From NCBI GenBank assembly GCA_026168455.1, contig CM047426.1:82921986-82985985 (forward strand): a stretch of DNA of 64,000 bases, written 5' to 3'. How positions within the stretch are numbered: position 1 is the stretch's first letter; every line of letters starts with the position of its first letter. This DNA comes from Theocolax elegans (lineage: Eukaryota; Arthropoda; Insecta; Hymenoptera; Cerocephalidae). The notes beneath the pieces are model-generated. The model worked only from the letters and a program-made list of their open reading frames with translations, made no database searches and was not told the DNA's origin. The position numbers were made by a program, and so were the translations under genes. Below are positions 12,701 to 28,000 of the stretch, one piece after another.

Positions 12701-15700
12701 CTATTATTGAAATATTATATTATGCTTTGTTACTTGATATTCTGGTTAATAAAACAGATTTCGTTTTTTCTTCCTTTCGTTTATTAATTTAACTGTTACG
12801 TTTCGAAACATAACACATTTCAGATAATTATGGTTTGTTCTGTTGCGATAATTAATGAGTGTATTTTTTTGAATAATGAAAATGTTAAAGTGAATGTAAT
12901 AAGTGAATGTGAATAATATTGATTAAAAATTGTTTGTTTATAAAAAAATTAATTAAAAAAGTATTTTAATAAGCGTTTATATATGATAAGGAACAATCAA
13001 AATTTAATGTGACATGTTCAATCAAAAGATAGAATTTCCAATAACGCAATTTCGTCACTAGACTTTTATTTAATTCAACAATATGGATTCGAGCAATTTT
13101 AACTCTCCGTTTAGTTTTACAAGGGAAACTCTGAATCTCAATTAAAGAACACAATTCATCGAATCCAATTTTAGTTTCCATCCTATCGAAAAATTAGGAC
13201 GATTTTTTTTTCATTGGCGATATATTTTGAACCGTATTGTATTTTTACTTCTTAAATTACGTAAAATAATCTAATATTTTATTTAACACATTTACTTTAA
13301 ATAAAAATAATTGTCTAGTAAATTAAGGGAATCACTAAAAGTTTTAACTTCAATTTTGCAATAAATAATTTATTGAAGTAAAAAAAAATAATCGAAGTTT
13401 ATACTCGCATAGTTTATCGGTATAGCCATACGGAAAATGTAGTTTACACGATGCTGAATACAAGAAAAAGAAATAGAAGCGCAGGGACAAGATGAGATTT
13501 ACTTCCCCCGGTGAAAATAAAAGCGGCGCGGCGGATGTAAAGCGGGGAGGTGGCGAGACGTCGGTACCGGCGACTTCCCGGTAAACGCAATAAATTTAAC
13601 ATCCGCGGTGAAACGAGCCATGGGGGTAATTTTCGTCAGCTACGAAGAGAACTATCACACCCTCCGTTGGTCGCAACCATGTCTAGCAGGTCTTTCTTCT
13701 TTCATCTCTCTTGTTTTCTTTATCTTTTTTCGTTTCCTTCGTTCTTTCAGCTTTGTAGCTCAGTCTCCTCCTCTCACAAACTCCACGACCAGTTCCCGTT
13801 TCCGAAGATTTCCTCTTTTCTTCTACCTTGTGTTTTTCTTTGTCTTTCCTGTACGCAAAAGTTGCGTAGATGATTGTTTTAGGTTTCCTTTATGTTAATG
13901 TTGATGGATTTCTACGGTCGCTTCCGCGGTGCACCGTAAAGCCATACTATTGTGTTAAAAAATCATCGTTAAAACAAATCGTTATTTTAAGAGAAATCAG
14001 TCTTTATAGATACGTTTCAATCCATCACCTAAGTAGCGGAAGCTCGCCTTGTAATGTAATTTATATATTTTTAGACTATAATTTCTAAATAGGTTAATTT
14101 TCAAAACTCATTATTACCTTTTGTTAAAATATGTACAACATTTTTTATTTTTTGTTAAAAACAAAATGTGAACAAAAGTAGTACCTATAATATAATTATT
14201 TGCATTTTGATTATTGTGACTTTTCCACGATTCTCGTAGTATTTATAAATCACTTGCAGTATATTACTGTTCCTTAAAGCAAACAATAAATAATTTAATC
14301 TTTATTCAAATTATTATTTAATTTTTAAGGAGAAATATTATTGTAACAAGCAATTCGTATAGGTTGTGTTATGGTTAATAGTTTTCAATAAAATATGCAC
14401 ATTTCCATGATTCACATAATGCAGAACGTTATCGTCCATTTTCAACGGAGCGAGCTTCTCTTACCTCACTTTCTTCCGGGCGTATCTTCCGGTCTGCGCT
14501 GTCTCGTTCACTCCGACTGTCTTGTATTTCCTTTCGTATGCTGTAATACCATGCGCGTTGAGAGAAAGAGTAGGTTGCAAGCCAGAACCTACCGGTTAGA
14601 TAAAGGCGCACGAGAGGCAAGAAATTGGAAAGCGAATAAGAAGGAGGAAACAAAGAAAAGGAGTGAAAGAGAAAAACGATTTCGTTTATAGCTTCGTGCA
14701 TGTGTGTGTGTGCGTACGTGTATGTTTGTACTCGTACCCTGGCATTTCCGGAAATTCAAAAGTAACCGAGTTTTCCGCGGACCTAAATACCGAACTGACC
14801 GTAGCTCGATTTCTCCACGAGGGAAATACGCACATCATCCAATACCACCGACGAACTCCGGATCTTCCGAAACAAAAAATCTGGTGACCAATTTCTTTCT
14901 TTCATTTTGTTTTCCTTATATATAACTCTCTATTTTCCTCTATCGTTGTATTTTTTTTTCATTTTGATATATCAGTCTTTTTTAGTTTTTGATTTTTGTG
15001 CCGTTTTACACTTTCTTTTTATCCCTCTGTTTGGAGTAAGCTCAAGGCATTCTCGTACGCTGCGGTCTATAAAGCACATTTAGTACCTGTAACGGTGCGG
15101 CAAGAGAGATCGTAAAAACTAAGAGTTTTCTTTACATACTTGTATGAGAATTCAAATTAAATTAAATGAAGAGAGAGAGAGAGAGAGAACTAGAGAGATG
15201 TTTTTTGCATATAATTTTAAACCGTATGCCTTTAAAGTTTAAGTATTTTTTCCTAACAAGATTTCAATCTTTTTAATGGTACAGTCAATTTAATTAATAT
15301 TTTTCTTTCACAACACTATAGTGTATACAGTAATAAAAAATCTTTCTCTCGATTATGTTATAATTATTTATAATTTTGAGCTTAAAAGATTTCCTACTTA
15401 AACTTTATCTTTTAATCTCTTGTATAATACAATTTTGCTAAATTGGACACGTTCGAAATTTCGCCTTTACTATCGAAAGGAAATTATAGAAAATAAGAAC
15501 ATTATCATTCCACTAGAACATTTCGAAATCTCATTTACTCTTTTACAATCGAAATAAAATTTTACACTTCAGTAGCTCCGAGCAACAGTTATAATAATAA
15601 CATATTCAATGGAACATCAAAAGAAGTCATTGATAGTATAATTAAATATCGCAATATTAGCGACTAAATTTTCCAGTATTTAATAATTGGAATAAGACTT

Positions 15701-18290
15701 TCTGAGCGCGACTAAAGAAAATGCAGCTGACCCAATGTGATACGAATAGTAGTAGCAGTATTAGTAGTACCCAGCACCCAGCACCCAGCGCCAGCCCATA
15801 TCGTCATTTTACAGAAAATTGTCTTTTCGGACCGCAACGAATGCAAATGCACCAGCAGTTTGAAGTACCGTCGCTGCAGTCTTCGTCGCCTCGAGTAGTT
15901 AAGTCCGATCGAACTATATTCGCTTTGTAAAAACAAAGAGAAAGATAGAGAGACACACAGTGCGCCGGAGAAAAAGGAAATGAAAAAGTAAGAATCACGA
16001 AGGAGGAATAGCAGGAAACACGTAGAATAGCATAATAAAAAGAAACGGACAAAAAGAAGGAAAGTATACGAGAAAAGCGGAAGGAGACTTGCCCTGGAGT
16101 AAAATAAAACCGAGGAGTAGGAAATTTGAACGAGAGATGCAACCAAGGAGCCAAGAAAAGGAATATAAATTTATCGATATGATTTTTCGAAAATTAGAGT
16201 CTTTGTAATCGTCTTACTTGGGTACAATCATTTAAATTTATATTGGTACCGTGCCTTACTATACTATAATTGCCAAAGTTGCTGAATAGAAATTTGAAAA
16301 TTAGCACACGATCAAAGATGAAGGCATTCGGCAATAACGTCATATAAACTTAGTCTATAGAGTAACATTTTGTGTTAGTTTTAAAATAAAATAATTATTA
16401 CTTCTTAAATAACTAACAAAACTATCTTATTTGTTTATTAATAAAATACAAATTATAAGTACAAAAAAAGAATACGTTTGATAATTAATTGTAAATAATG
16501 CTTAAAGACATAATGAATTATTATTACTTCATGCCTTTTTCGCAACTTATCCGCGACAATATACCTATATTTATAATATTCAAAATGACGTATAGTATAA
16601 AATAGAAAAATATGGTTAATTCTGGGAAATAAATCAAACTAACTTTAAATTTTAACACACGTACGAACGAGGCAGCCCCTGGACTGCGTATCGAGCATTT
16701 AGACATATTAGCCAACTTGAATCAGTTTATTCAGTATATATTTTAGCCGGTATAAATTTACGTATGTTTGAGCTACCAGGGAATAGGCGTCAGATTAATT
16801 AGTTTACTCTTCGTGTACGTGTTTATAACCAACACATTTATGTAGACAAACACATCTACAGGCGCATACCTTAATTAGTTTATACTTCTAAGCCCGAGAC
16901 TGTGTGTGTGTGTGCTTGTGTGTGTCACACAGTGTGTATTTCAGGTGTGCATTTTATGCTGTGCGTCCGCATCCTCGAGTGTATACGTGTACAGCGTGTC
17001 CGAAGTAAGTATAAAGGGTGAAGGAGAAAGAGAAAAGTGTCCCGGGGCCGATATCCCAACCGTGTACGTGTTCGGGCATGGAAGAGTACGAGTTACCCAT
17101 GCGAGTCCCGTGTCCCTGACGACGTGATCGGCCTCCCTTCGATATGCACCGCGTTTTGTTTCCGGAAAAAGGATTTCCGCGATATCGCCTTTCGGAAAAA
17201 GGCCTTCGACTCCGCTTTTGGATTTTCAACTTCTCGTCACGAATCCGAAATGAAAGATCGCGTTTCGCTCGAAAAAAGAAGCTGGTGACTCGAAACGCGT
17301 TTTATGGATGCACGACGTGTGAATCAGCTTCAGGTCTTTAAGCTCCTGCTGGTGTATTCGCTTGGATCCGTCTTCGTATACTTTTTCATTTTTCAATTGT
17401 TCCACTCTCTTTTTTTTCTTCTTTATCGATGCCTCAACGTATGTTGTCTTCTTTTACATCTATCACACTTATTTACTTTATGGATATTGTTTAATTTGGC
17501 ACAAGTAAAATGAAACTCAATTGGATTTAACGTTGAACTAATATACTTTACTACTTTATTCTCCGGCAGTAGATTACTTTAAATATGGTCAGCCGTATAT
17601 TTTACTTTGTACCATCCGAATGAAATTTTACTATTTCAACCATTTTTCGTTCGTTTCAATCGTCTCGCAAAAGTCATCGACTTAATCCTATAAAGTGTCG
17701 ATCTGACGTTCAAGTCGTAAAAGAACTTTCAACAAAAATGTCAATCGTGCACTGAATTTTTTACAATCTCATTTACAATATAACCAGTTATCTCGTAAAG
17801 CGCAAAGTATTTTAACATCAATCAGTTAAATTGTTCAATTTTATCCTACTATTTTTTTCTTTTTTCATTTCAATATTTAAATTTATTATTATTTTTGAAA
17901 ATAGATGATTAAAAATTTAATTAAGAAATGTTCACTTTTACGATTTTGCATTAAAATCCGGTACCATTAAAAGTTCAATAAAATAAACACAATTAACTGT
18001 ACAGTTGATCGTTTTCAAAATTATCGAATAACAAGTAATTGTTAGTATCAATTTAGTTCGCCGTAAATACTAATTATTTTTGTCAAATCGATAGAATAAT
18101 TAATTTGGTAATATGAACTACAAATTAGATGGAAAGTGTACGAGAATTCGAAATGAAATACAATCTATGGATGCCATAGAAGATACAGTAACTATATAGA
18201 CATAGCATTCGAAATAATTCTGGAAGCAAGTTCATATTAAGTAAATAATGAGCAATGTAAATGTGAAAAATTCGAAGGGAACAAAGCAAC
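9761..18290. other. Non-coding stretch with CpG patches and simple repeats
   Basis: No gene I can support. CpG-rich patches lie at about 11060-11620, 13480-13870, 14430-14880 and 16950-17300, separated by A+T-rich DNA. Simple repeats include CA-rich tracts at about 11085-11102 and 11346-11370, a TG tract at 14699-14725, a GA run at about 15171-15188, three copies of CCCAGCA at about 15769-15790 and a TG tract at 16901-16925. Pyrimidine-rich stretches such as 13690-13850 produce long Ser/Phe/Leu-rich frames typical of low-complexity DNA. Confidence 0.55.
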
Positions 18291-21200
18291 GAGAAAATAG
18301 TGAGTCATCGTTCCACGTTTCATCTCGATTGTAATTGTAATTGCGATCGTAATCGGTCAATGACTTTTACTTGGGCAAAGGAGCCTTCGCGTCCTTTATA
18401 CGATCGCTCTTCCGCTTCCGTCTTCATAAAGGCGTCTCATTTTCTTGGCCTTTCTCTCTCTCTTTCTCTCTCACTCGTCGCGCCACTCGCCCATTACGTC
18501 TCGTTTTCTATATCTTTCCAGGCTCTCGTTATTCTCGAAGATCTTCGAAGCTCTTCTTCGCTTCTCTACAAGACCAAGGGTGCGCGCGCGCAATCGTCAC
18601 AGTCCATGCGGACTCGAGTGCCACTCTTTTCTCTTTGTCGTTTTCTCTCCGTTCTTGCAATATGGATTAAGAACTCACCGAAGAAACTGAATGCTCGCTT
18701 TTTCTTCTACAGTTCTTATACCCCATGACCTTTCTATGTTTTTTTAACCTTTTTTTCCGGTTTCAAACTAAGCTGTTTGCTGGATTTCAGACTGAATTTT
18801 TAAATTTTCTTTGACGTAAAATTTTCTATTCTTTGAATCGCAAAATTTACGTTTGTTGTACATGTACAAAAGACAATTACTTCAACCTGTCTGCTCGTCA
18901 AGTACAAAAATACCATATTTTTATATACTGCCTTTTATCATAAAAAACTTACCGGCTCAAAGTCATAGTCAGACAAAGTGTTACCTAAAATTATTAAAAT
19001 ATATTTAACAAACACGTTCAATCCTGCCGGATCGTATTGAACTTTCCGTAGCACACGTGTGGTTTATTACTGAGTAGAACCCTTACGCCGTTGCTTTGCA
19101 ATAGCAACACATGTATTTATATTAGGAAAATTTCAATAACCCAGCGTGGCCTGATTGACTCTTTTTCTTCTACCAAGACTGAACTGGAATAGTAACACTA
19201 TGATCTATGTAGACAAAGATTACAGAATTCAAGTTGGTTTCGCTACGAGTAGAGCTATCCATTATCAGATAATTCGGATTACTTATATGTACAACCTCAT
19301 TAAATTACTTCTATTATGATATTTATATAAGCAATTTGCTTTTTGAATAAAAACATGGGGAATCAAAGTATCATCATTATAAAAAATATTTTTGTTACGT
19401 TGATTTAAAATACGATTGATGGAAACTTTTGTGGAATAAAGTAGTATTCAACTAATAATAGAATCTTCGTTAATATGTTTTTTATTCCACAAAATGAAGG
19501 CATTCACTACAATATCTCCTAAATATTTCCAACAATGAAAATGTTCATTTAAACTTCAATAAGTAACATAATTGCTTTATAAAACTACTATAAATTCATT
19601 GTTTTTCGTTTCTGCTTTTCAAAAAGTAAAAAAAAAAACAAATAAACTAAACAGATGAATGATAAAGAGGACCGTAGCATCCTAGTACTCAAGGAAAAAT
19701 CTCAATCACTAATCATCGGACTAAATATACCTCTCTCTCTCTCTCTCTCCCTCTGTCTATCTACGGGAAACTCTCCAAAATTGGCATGCATGATGCAGTT
19801 GTCGTCCAAAAAACGGCAGTCAGCTTCAATAACGTGCATCAACTTTTTCTTTGATAGCGTGCGCGCATTTCCATTTTTTACCCCGCGGCCGTGGTGCAAA
19901 TCCCGCATAACAAGTTGCCTCCTCCTTCCAACTCTTCGACCAGGGGCTCCACTGAAAAAAATCTACCTAAAATGAGCGAACGAGCGAGCATGAAAGAGAG
20001 AGAGAGAGAAAGCCGTTAAAAGGGACTTAGCATTAAAAAAGAAGGCCTATTTCGCGGCTTTTCCCCCGAAGCTGGCTTATCGGTCCTTCGTTCCATTTTT
20101 TCTTTTTAACAAAATTTTTTTGTTACCTCTACCCGCCTCTTTTCACAACACTGTTTAAGTTTGTTTTAGGTTTATTCTAGCCTTTTGACTGGGACAGCAT
20201 CACACTATATATTGTTTTGCCAGGTTTTTGTAAACAATTTAAGAATACTGTTTGTTTGTTCAATTAGTGGAACTTGAAGCCTTTATAAAAGATTTTTTTA
20301 ATCAAAAGTAGCCAAGAACTCTGTGATTGATATCCAAAAACTCGTTAACAAACGTCAAAATGATTTGGGAATGGCAAGATATAAGATTTAGTGCGTTTCT
20401 TTTATTTTCCATTCGAATGTATTATTAGATGCCTTTAAACTTTTATTTGGTGGCTTGTTACGATACATAAAAGAATGTTACCATAGAATGTTACCATAGA
20501 ACAATATTACCATACCGTGTAAAATAATTATAATTGCACAAACTATACCCATAGCTCTTACGATGAAATATACTTTTATCACAAATGCATTATAACTAAA
20601 TTAAATTAGATATGAATATTCATTTTTATGAATATAGGATTTCATTGTAATTACTTCATAAAAATTTCTACTTACTTTCTTGGGCATTACAATACGCGGT
20701 TGTGTAAAATTTAAAAATATTTTTGACTCCACGAAATATAACATTCAACATAAAGTTATATTCAACTTATCTTCATTGTACTGTAATAAATTTATTTGTT
20801 TTAATAGTAACGAACATTTACTTTTGAATTTCGGTTCATGTATATAATTTCATATATAAGATATATAGATATATACAATTATTTGGTATACGAAATATCA
20901 TCGAAAAAGGAAAGAAAGATAGTTATATTTACTAAAATACTAAATATTTATACTTACATAATTGAATGCATAATAATCGTTACGAAATATATCTTCAATA
21001 CCACATAGTAATAAGTGTCTAACAAATGGGCAGCCTTTCAAAAACGTAAGTGAAAATAAATAAAGACGAGTAGTCAAATTATGCATTCGTGTGCATATAT
21101 TTCTAAACTTGTGCGAATGACCAAGTGGGTTGAGTGCATTCATGATATGTCACCGACTCATTCCGCATTTTGCAATTTGGCAAAGTGTACATACGAGATT

Positions 21201-24200
21201 TCAATACGGGCCGAAGGCAAATACGATGGATGAATAGGGTGAATAGAAAAGCAGTGTCCGTCCGGTAGTCCGAAAAATTTTCTCTGCATTTTGCGTCGCG
21301 CGCGAAATGATCATTAGTCGCACTAGGAAGATCTTACCACTATACGTAGCTTTTTTAATCAAGTTCACTTCGCAATATCGAGTGGCTTCACCTCGTAATT
21401 TTTGTAAAACGTAATATCGTTCTAAGAGCTTTTCTTTTACTTGGCTTTTATTTCACCGAGCTTTTTGACTTTGTATGACTGCTAAAATTAAAAAATGATT
21501 GCTCAGAATTTTGGGGGCTTTAAAAATAATTTAATTTGTATTTTCTTTTGAATAGCTTTTATCTTCTCGAATTGCGAATCGTTAACTTTTTTTATTCTGT
21601 TAATTATTATTAGCATCAGTCAATACATTCTTACTTTTTAATCATAAATAGTTATAGAATATAAAAAACGAACCATTTATTGTTTAATCTCTTTTTAATT
21701 AATTTTCGAAACTTTGCATCACTGTCACTTCTTCTACTTAATACAATATTAAACTTCCGAATTTTACGCCTCGTAATATTTTATTTTAGCTATTTACATA
21801 ATGTCGTAACGTGATCAATTTTAATAATGATTATATGCAACTAATTTGTATACGTTTGATTTAATTCAAGTATGTAGGCATTAATGAAACTTACAGGTAA
21901 TAGTTATACGCAGATCAAAATATTCGGAAGAAAAATGTAAAAATAACTATAGAAACACATCGACATACACAGATATCGATCGAGGCATTATCGGCATCAG
22001 TAGCTGCATCGAAATCGCGTCCTCGCGCAATCTGCGCCTCAGGATCGCAAAGTGGCAGACGTGTCGGGGAGAAACTCGATATCTCGCGCATTCGCGCACG
22101 GAGATTGGCAGCTCGTTGCATTACCTCATGCAAAGGAAACTATGGTGAAAATAGTCGTCGCAGGCGTCGCGTCGTCGTCCTCGTCGTCCCCGTCGTCCTT
22201 GCCGTCTCTTCGATCTCTCGCAATGGAAAACGACTGAGAGATGAAATTGCGAGGAAAACGTGGGCGCGATGGGTAATTTCTGATTAGCAGTGTTATCGAT
22301 TTCCTGGGCTGAATTTACTACGTTGAAAGCGGTAATGAATTGCAGACGAATTTAAAAGCTACGATAATGCTATTGTTATATCCTACCACGGTTGAAAATT
22401 AAAGTACTGCATAATATATATATTATACCGAAAGAACAGATTCAAGTGAATGAACATAATAATCTGAAAGTAGATAATACCATATCTAGGTCGGACTATA
22501 CGATACTCAAATCTTATTATACCGCGAGTGGATATATTCGTATACCGACTAAATGAAATTTCAATTAGTCGAAAATTATGAGTGGCATTAAAATAATCGT
22601 TAGCTTTAGCAACAATATATCTAACGAGAGAATACCAAATGTATTCCCACCTTCAATCACGGTTCATTACTCTCAAAATCGGTAGCTCATTCACCGATCC
22701 GTAGGAAAAGGGTACATTGAAGAAATAAAAAGACTTGGATGGAACAAAAAAAAACAACAACAACAACGTCGAAAACGTGCAAGGAAGTATACGTGAATTG
22801 TATTGCACTCCACGGGATGAAATGTGCATCGATCGAGTCTCTTTCCTCGTCATGAATACATTTTTAAAGTGGGCAAATAGAGCGGGAAAATCGAGTCGGT
22901 TTCAATTGAGGAGCCGATCGCCTGCGGACTCAAATGCGCCGCAGTTTTTCCCTCCCTAAAATAAAAAAAAAGGAGAAAAAAAGAACCCGTCCTTTTCTTC
23001 GATCCTTCCTGGATTTTGTTTTTTTATTTCTTCCTTTTTTTGGAATTGCATAAAACCTCGCGCGGGTTAAGGTTTGCCGAGGCGCAAGAAGGACCTCCAC
23101 CCGTTTCCGCACGGTTGAATTAATAAGGCAGAGGACTTATTCCGGATGACATCGTTTCTTTTCAGATATGTAAATTGCGTAAATATATTAGCGACGAAAA
23201 ACCGTTGCCAATTTACTATCCACTAACTGTAAGTAAGTTTCTACTCGAGGCATTACAGAAAATTCAGAATCCTATTTTATCACTTAGAATTCATGGTTAT
23301 GTATTGTAAAGCTTATAAAACTGAAGGGAAAAAAATTGAGAAATATGCTTGAGTTTTTAAATATTAAATTATGCGTTTCGATAAAAAAAATGCATTTTTT
23401 TATTAACCTACGTTTTACTCGCGATATAATAATAATATATATGTTATAGAGCTATAACTGTTTTAATAATTATTTTTATGCAATATTACAAACGTCTTAA
23501 CGCAAGAAGAAATATAATATTTAATGTTTTATGGAGAGCGTTTTATACGACTGTTTTATATTTGCATTTTATAAGATTTAAAATACAGTAATAAATTTAA
23601 TTCATCTTCTATTAAATTAAATATTTAATCAATATATTAAGTGTACCGAATAAAATTAATTACATCAATATTGATTTAAAAATAGAAATGTGATTATAAA
23701 ATTATTGTATACATACAGACACGTGCTTAATAGTTATTTGATAATATTTCAAAACCTAAATCTCCTTTCGATATATTTCAAATTTAATTAAATATCATGA
23801 ACGATTACGTTTGTGAAAAAAAAGAAAAATGTGTATACACATGTCGGCAAGTGAAATTGAAGGAAATTAAAATGACGAAGGTAAAATAAATAGAGGCTTC
23901 ACTTTCTTTAATAACCTGGCATATTTCAGTGAAAATGTTTGTATATTATAATTTTATGATTATAATCTTCCGATATAGAAGCAACGTTATTAATGTACAT
24001 TTGAATGATTATCTATTATAAACTCAAATCAAATATTATTTAAATTTTATATATATCTACTTCGAATAATCTTCATTAAAAATATATTTCATACAAAACA
24101 TTAAGCTAAACATCCACTCAACGGTTAAATAAACATCAATTTTACTGCTAAGTGAAAACGTGACTTATCTATGATCAAATTTTACTGTGTCTAAACAGAC

Positions 24201-24733
24201 GGTTTTATTGTAATAAATTGATTGATATACGTAATAACAACTTATTATGCTATAATAAATTGGACTCTTCAAAAAATTAGTAGGTGAACGGTATGAAGAG
24301 AAAAATCGTTCCTATTGCCAACACCAATGTTTCATCCGATACAACAGTAGAATAAACTACAGAATAAACAAAATAAGTACCATTCGCCTGTAAATATAAA
24401 AATAAACTAATATTAAACATAAAAAAATAAAAATCTCTTATCAATTATTAAACTCCCTGGCGTTCATATTTGGGCAACGGTATTTATCCTCGCGGAGTCA
24501 TCGGTATATTGGCCTGGAATTTCGGTCTTTCTTTATCCAAGTATTTGCTAGTCTCGGGTAAACGTTTGCCAAGGTCTACTCGTTATATCTCGCGCGTTGT
24601 CCTTCTCACTCGTTTTGCGGACACATCTATATATATATACACGATGTATACAGTTCTCTATCAAATCGAGCGATCAAAAAATGTTTTTTCCTATATATTT
24701 GAGAAAACCTTCTCCCATACATTTTGAATATTG
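18291..24733. other. Non-coding stretch, microsatellites only
   Basis: CpG-richer, pyrimidine-rich DNA at 18300-18720 (TCTC tracts) gives several overlapping frames of up to 142 codons without domain features. Other items are a CT tract at 19731-19755, a GA tract near 19998-20010, an imperfect GTC/CGTC run at 22155-22210 and a CAA run near 22748-22766. The rest is A+T-rich and featureless to me. Confidence 0.55.
20473..20514. repeat. Short tandem repeat, 13-bp unit
   Basis: GAATGTTACCATA occurs twice head-to-tail at 20473-20485 and 20486-20498. A decayed third copy ending in ATTACCATA follows to about 20514. Confidence 0.75.
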
Positions 24734-25097
24734 GTGTGAATTTTTAAAGGTTAAAATATAATGGTTTTGGAGATATTTACAGTCAAAATTAGCAATTTTC
24801 GGATTTTATATCCATTTTTAACCTTTTTCAAATCATAAATGGCTAATCCAATGTAAAAATAACTATGTACCTTTTATTTTTGCAAATTACATGAAGTCTT
24901 CAAAAAAATATTGACCAACCTTATTAAACATACAATTGAAATTCAGCATTAAAAATAAGAAGTAAAGATTGACCATTTTTGAGTTACAAAATGTTAAAAA
25001 TGGGCATAAAATCTAAAAAATGTCAAAATTACCATTTTTTACTTTGAATACCTAATGAAACCAAAACTATTTAATATTAACCTCTAAAAATTTACAC
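24734..25097. mobile_element. Decayed foldback element (imperfect inverted repeat)
   Basis: The left arm starts GTGTGAATTTTTAAAGG at 24734. The right arm, read on the minus strand from 25097, starts GTGTAAATTTTTAGAGG. Further matches follow in both arms: GGTTAA, then ATGGTTTTGG against ATAGTTTTGG, then GGATTTTATATCCATTTTTAACC against AGATTTTATGCCCATTTTTAACA. Each arm is roughly 110 bp, with about 140 bp between them. This is the architecture of an old non-autonomous DNA transposon (MITE) or foldback element. I see no coding capacity and no clear target-site duplication. Confidence 0.55.
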
Positions 25098-28000
25098 GAG
25101 TATCCGAAAATATGTATTGATTGTAACGATGTGACTTGACAGAAAACCATCTTCGTATATACGAAAGATATACTCAAGAGAAGTATACTCACGCTTTCGG
25201 TTTGACTATCCGCGACAGCAGTTAACTAATAAAGTTTCATATGTGAGTTTTTACCTTTTATTCTTGATTGTATTTGACGAATGCAGGCCTTTTCTGTTCG
25301 TTTATATCACAAATATATTTTTAAATTTTAATACTCGTATGCTGTTTAAGCATTTTTGGATAATTTTACTTCAATCACTTTATTATTACTCATAAAATTT
25401 GCAACGCATCAAATTAAATTTAATATCAAATTAAAATTTAAATTAATAAAAACGAGTAATACAATGATATACGTTTTTACATTATTCATATACATTATAG
25501 GAATTTTACGAGTAATTGACGTGCGATTATTCAAACAGTTTATTGAATTTGATATGTACGACACTTTTTAATAACCGTAGGCAATTTTATTACACATACA
25601 GCGAATGTAAAATATTTTTTTGTATTTGAATCTTTGACGCAATATGCGTGATATAGAGGCTGCATTAATTTTCTCTGGGTAATACGAAACAGTATTTCAA
25701 GATGCATAAACGAACTGTAGCATATTAATGTGACGAGTAACTTTTATGTTTGATGATATTTTCGCAAATACTTGGCTCGTGTATAAAGCAAATATTTCCT
25801 TTGTGAAATTAATATTAATGAAGAATTAATTATTTGTATTAAAAAACAGCTGCACATATTAACAAAATTTGATTTTAAAAAATTGCTTGTCGCGTTATGA
25901 GTCATTCTCATGAGATTCATTATGTAAACTTAATATTCTAGATTAAAATTTTATATCACTAGAGCTAGATGAATTTGTTGATTTTTCACGTTTTTACGCA
26001 TATCCTGATTATATGTTCACCATTATTTACATTAATTACTTATTAAATTGTGCACATCTCGAAACCAGTAGTAATATACGTAATTAATCAGACACGGATA
26101 GTAACATTATATTATAAAGAATTTTTATTAAAAATAAGATATTATGCTGGATAGGAAAAACAATGCATTTGATTATTATCCTTGAAAATCCTTATATCAC
26201 TATATCTCTATATCGCTATATATCAGAAAGAAAACATAGATCACCCATCCTATAAACCATATCCTGAACCACCTTATCAGAAAGCAAACCCCGCAGTGCA
26301 AACACTGTTCTAGGGTATAAGATAAGCATCTCATATCCCATCCTCATCCTATATCAGTTTCCTATAATTAAATATACTAGCGTATACAGATAAGAAAATA
26401 GATAGAAGGACCGACACTGAAAAATGTCAATTCTGCCGTATTGAAGGAAGCACAGACGTAAAAGTCAGCGGATCATCAAAACTCTCGAGAGATCACAAAT
26501 GTGATATGGTTGTATACATATAGAATAGAGAGCCGAAAGAGAAAGAGAGGAAGCTACTTCATCGGAAGATGCGCGAGTGCATCGGCCTCCCGCGACGAGG
26601 GTTTGACGAGGGTTTGCGCATCCTTTTACTCCCATATACTGAACCCTCGTTCTTTAGAAGGCGCTACACGCGATGGCTGTCTGCTCGAGCTTAATTCTGG
26701 GAATTCGCTTCGACGTCGTACGTGTTGTACGTGCGTGAAAAATAAATCGTTAAAAAACGCGAGGCTCCATTAAGTAAATGTTATTTCCAGGTTTTTAATG
26801 TGTATTTTTTTATAACCTTTAAATTGTTCGTTATTTAAAGGAAGTTATACGTATAAGTGAAATAAGATAATTTATTGAATTACTATGATAAATTATATTG
26901 TTCTGTTTATGAATTATAATTATATTCTCGATGTTTCGAAAGAGTTTTATTAATGTAAAGAAAAATTTTTATCTATTTTTTTTGACTCGATAGGAATATT
27001 GATTTTTCTTATTTACTATTATTTATATTAGCCCTTATCCAACTCGGAAAGATTAATCCAAAATATTTATTACATCAAAATTATTAGAATAAATATTTAT
27101 CTTCAATGAATCTAAATATTTGATATAAAGGAAAAACAAAAAAAAATGTTTGCTTCGCACCAACAATCTGATTAGCTGTCTTAGACACATCTGATTGAAA
27201 CAATAATTAATTAAAATATAATTGAAACACCTGCATAACTCAGTGTTGTACGTAGAGATTTTTTAAAAAGCTTTAAATAAATAAAGCAAGCTCTCACGTT
27301 TCCTCGACAAAGGAAAAGCAAATGCAAAACCTAGGTAACAAAATTCGCTTTAAAAAGCGGAACAAAAACACAGAGAACCTGCCCCATCGTCGGTGTACTC
27401 TTCGTCTGTATCCATCATTTTCGCTCTCTTCCTTTTCGTCGCCCCTTCGAGAGAGTCAAAGACGATGCGACGAGAGGAAAAAAATGATCCAAGAGAAAAC
27501 TGGAGCTAATAGAGAAGAGACGGAGGAGGGTGGAATGATTGGCCGCGTCAATTACCGGCGGTGGCGCTTGGAAAATATCGGCGATAAAAAGGAAGCAACG
27601 GTGGTCGTCTCGTGCCATAAAAACAACAGTTACTCGTGACACGACGTCGCGCGCGAGACTTGTGTGACGTACAAAGGGGTGGTGCCGATACGATCGAGCT
27701 TTAGCACCGCTGCCAACCTCGATTTTCACCGGATTCGATCTATGCTATACATATATCGTCTTCTTTTGTCTTTCTTTATTTTCTTCAGAGGTTTTGCCAC
27801 ACCTTGTATTTTAAGTATTTTTTTAAGACGCAAGATTAAGCTACGTGGACTAAGTTGTATTAAAACCTTTACATTTTATGACATTCTTCCTAATAAATAT
27901 ATCTCCTTGAAAATAGTCCAGGAACCATTTACAGAAAACAATTCAATAAAATATCTTTGCATCTTTAATATTTTGATTCAATTTTACGTCTCGTATGATA

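Noticed and set aside
22155..22237. Ser-rich peptide from a CGTC run
   Set aside because: It is the translation of a trinucleotide-like microsatellite, not a gene.
26200..26400. Repetitive-looking TATATC/CATCC-rich segment
   Set aside because: No second copy, inverted structure or flanking duplication was visible in this window.
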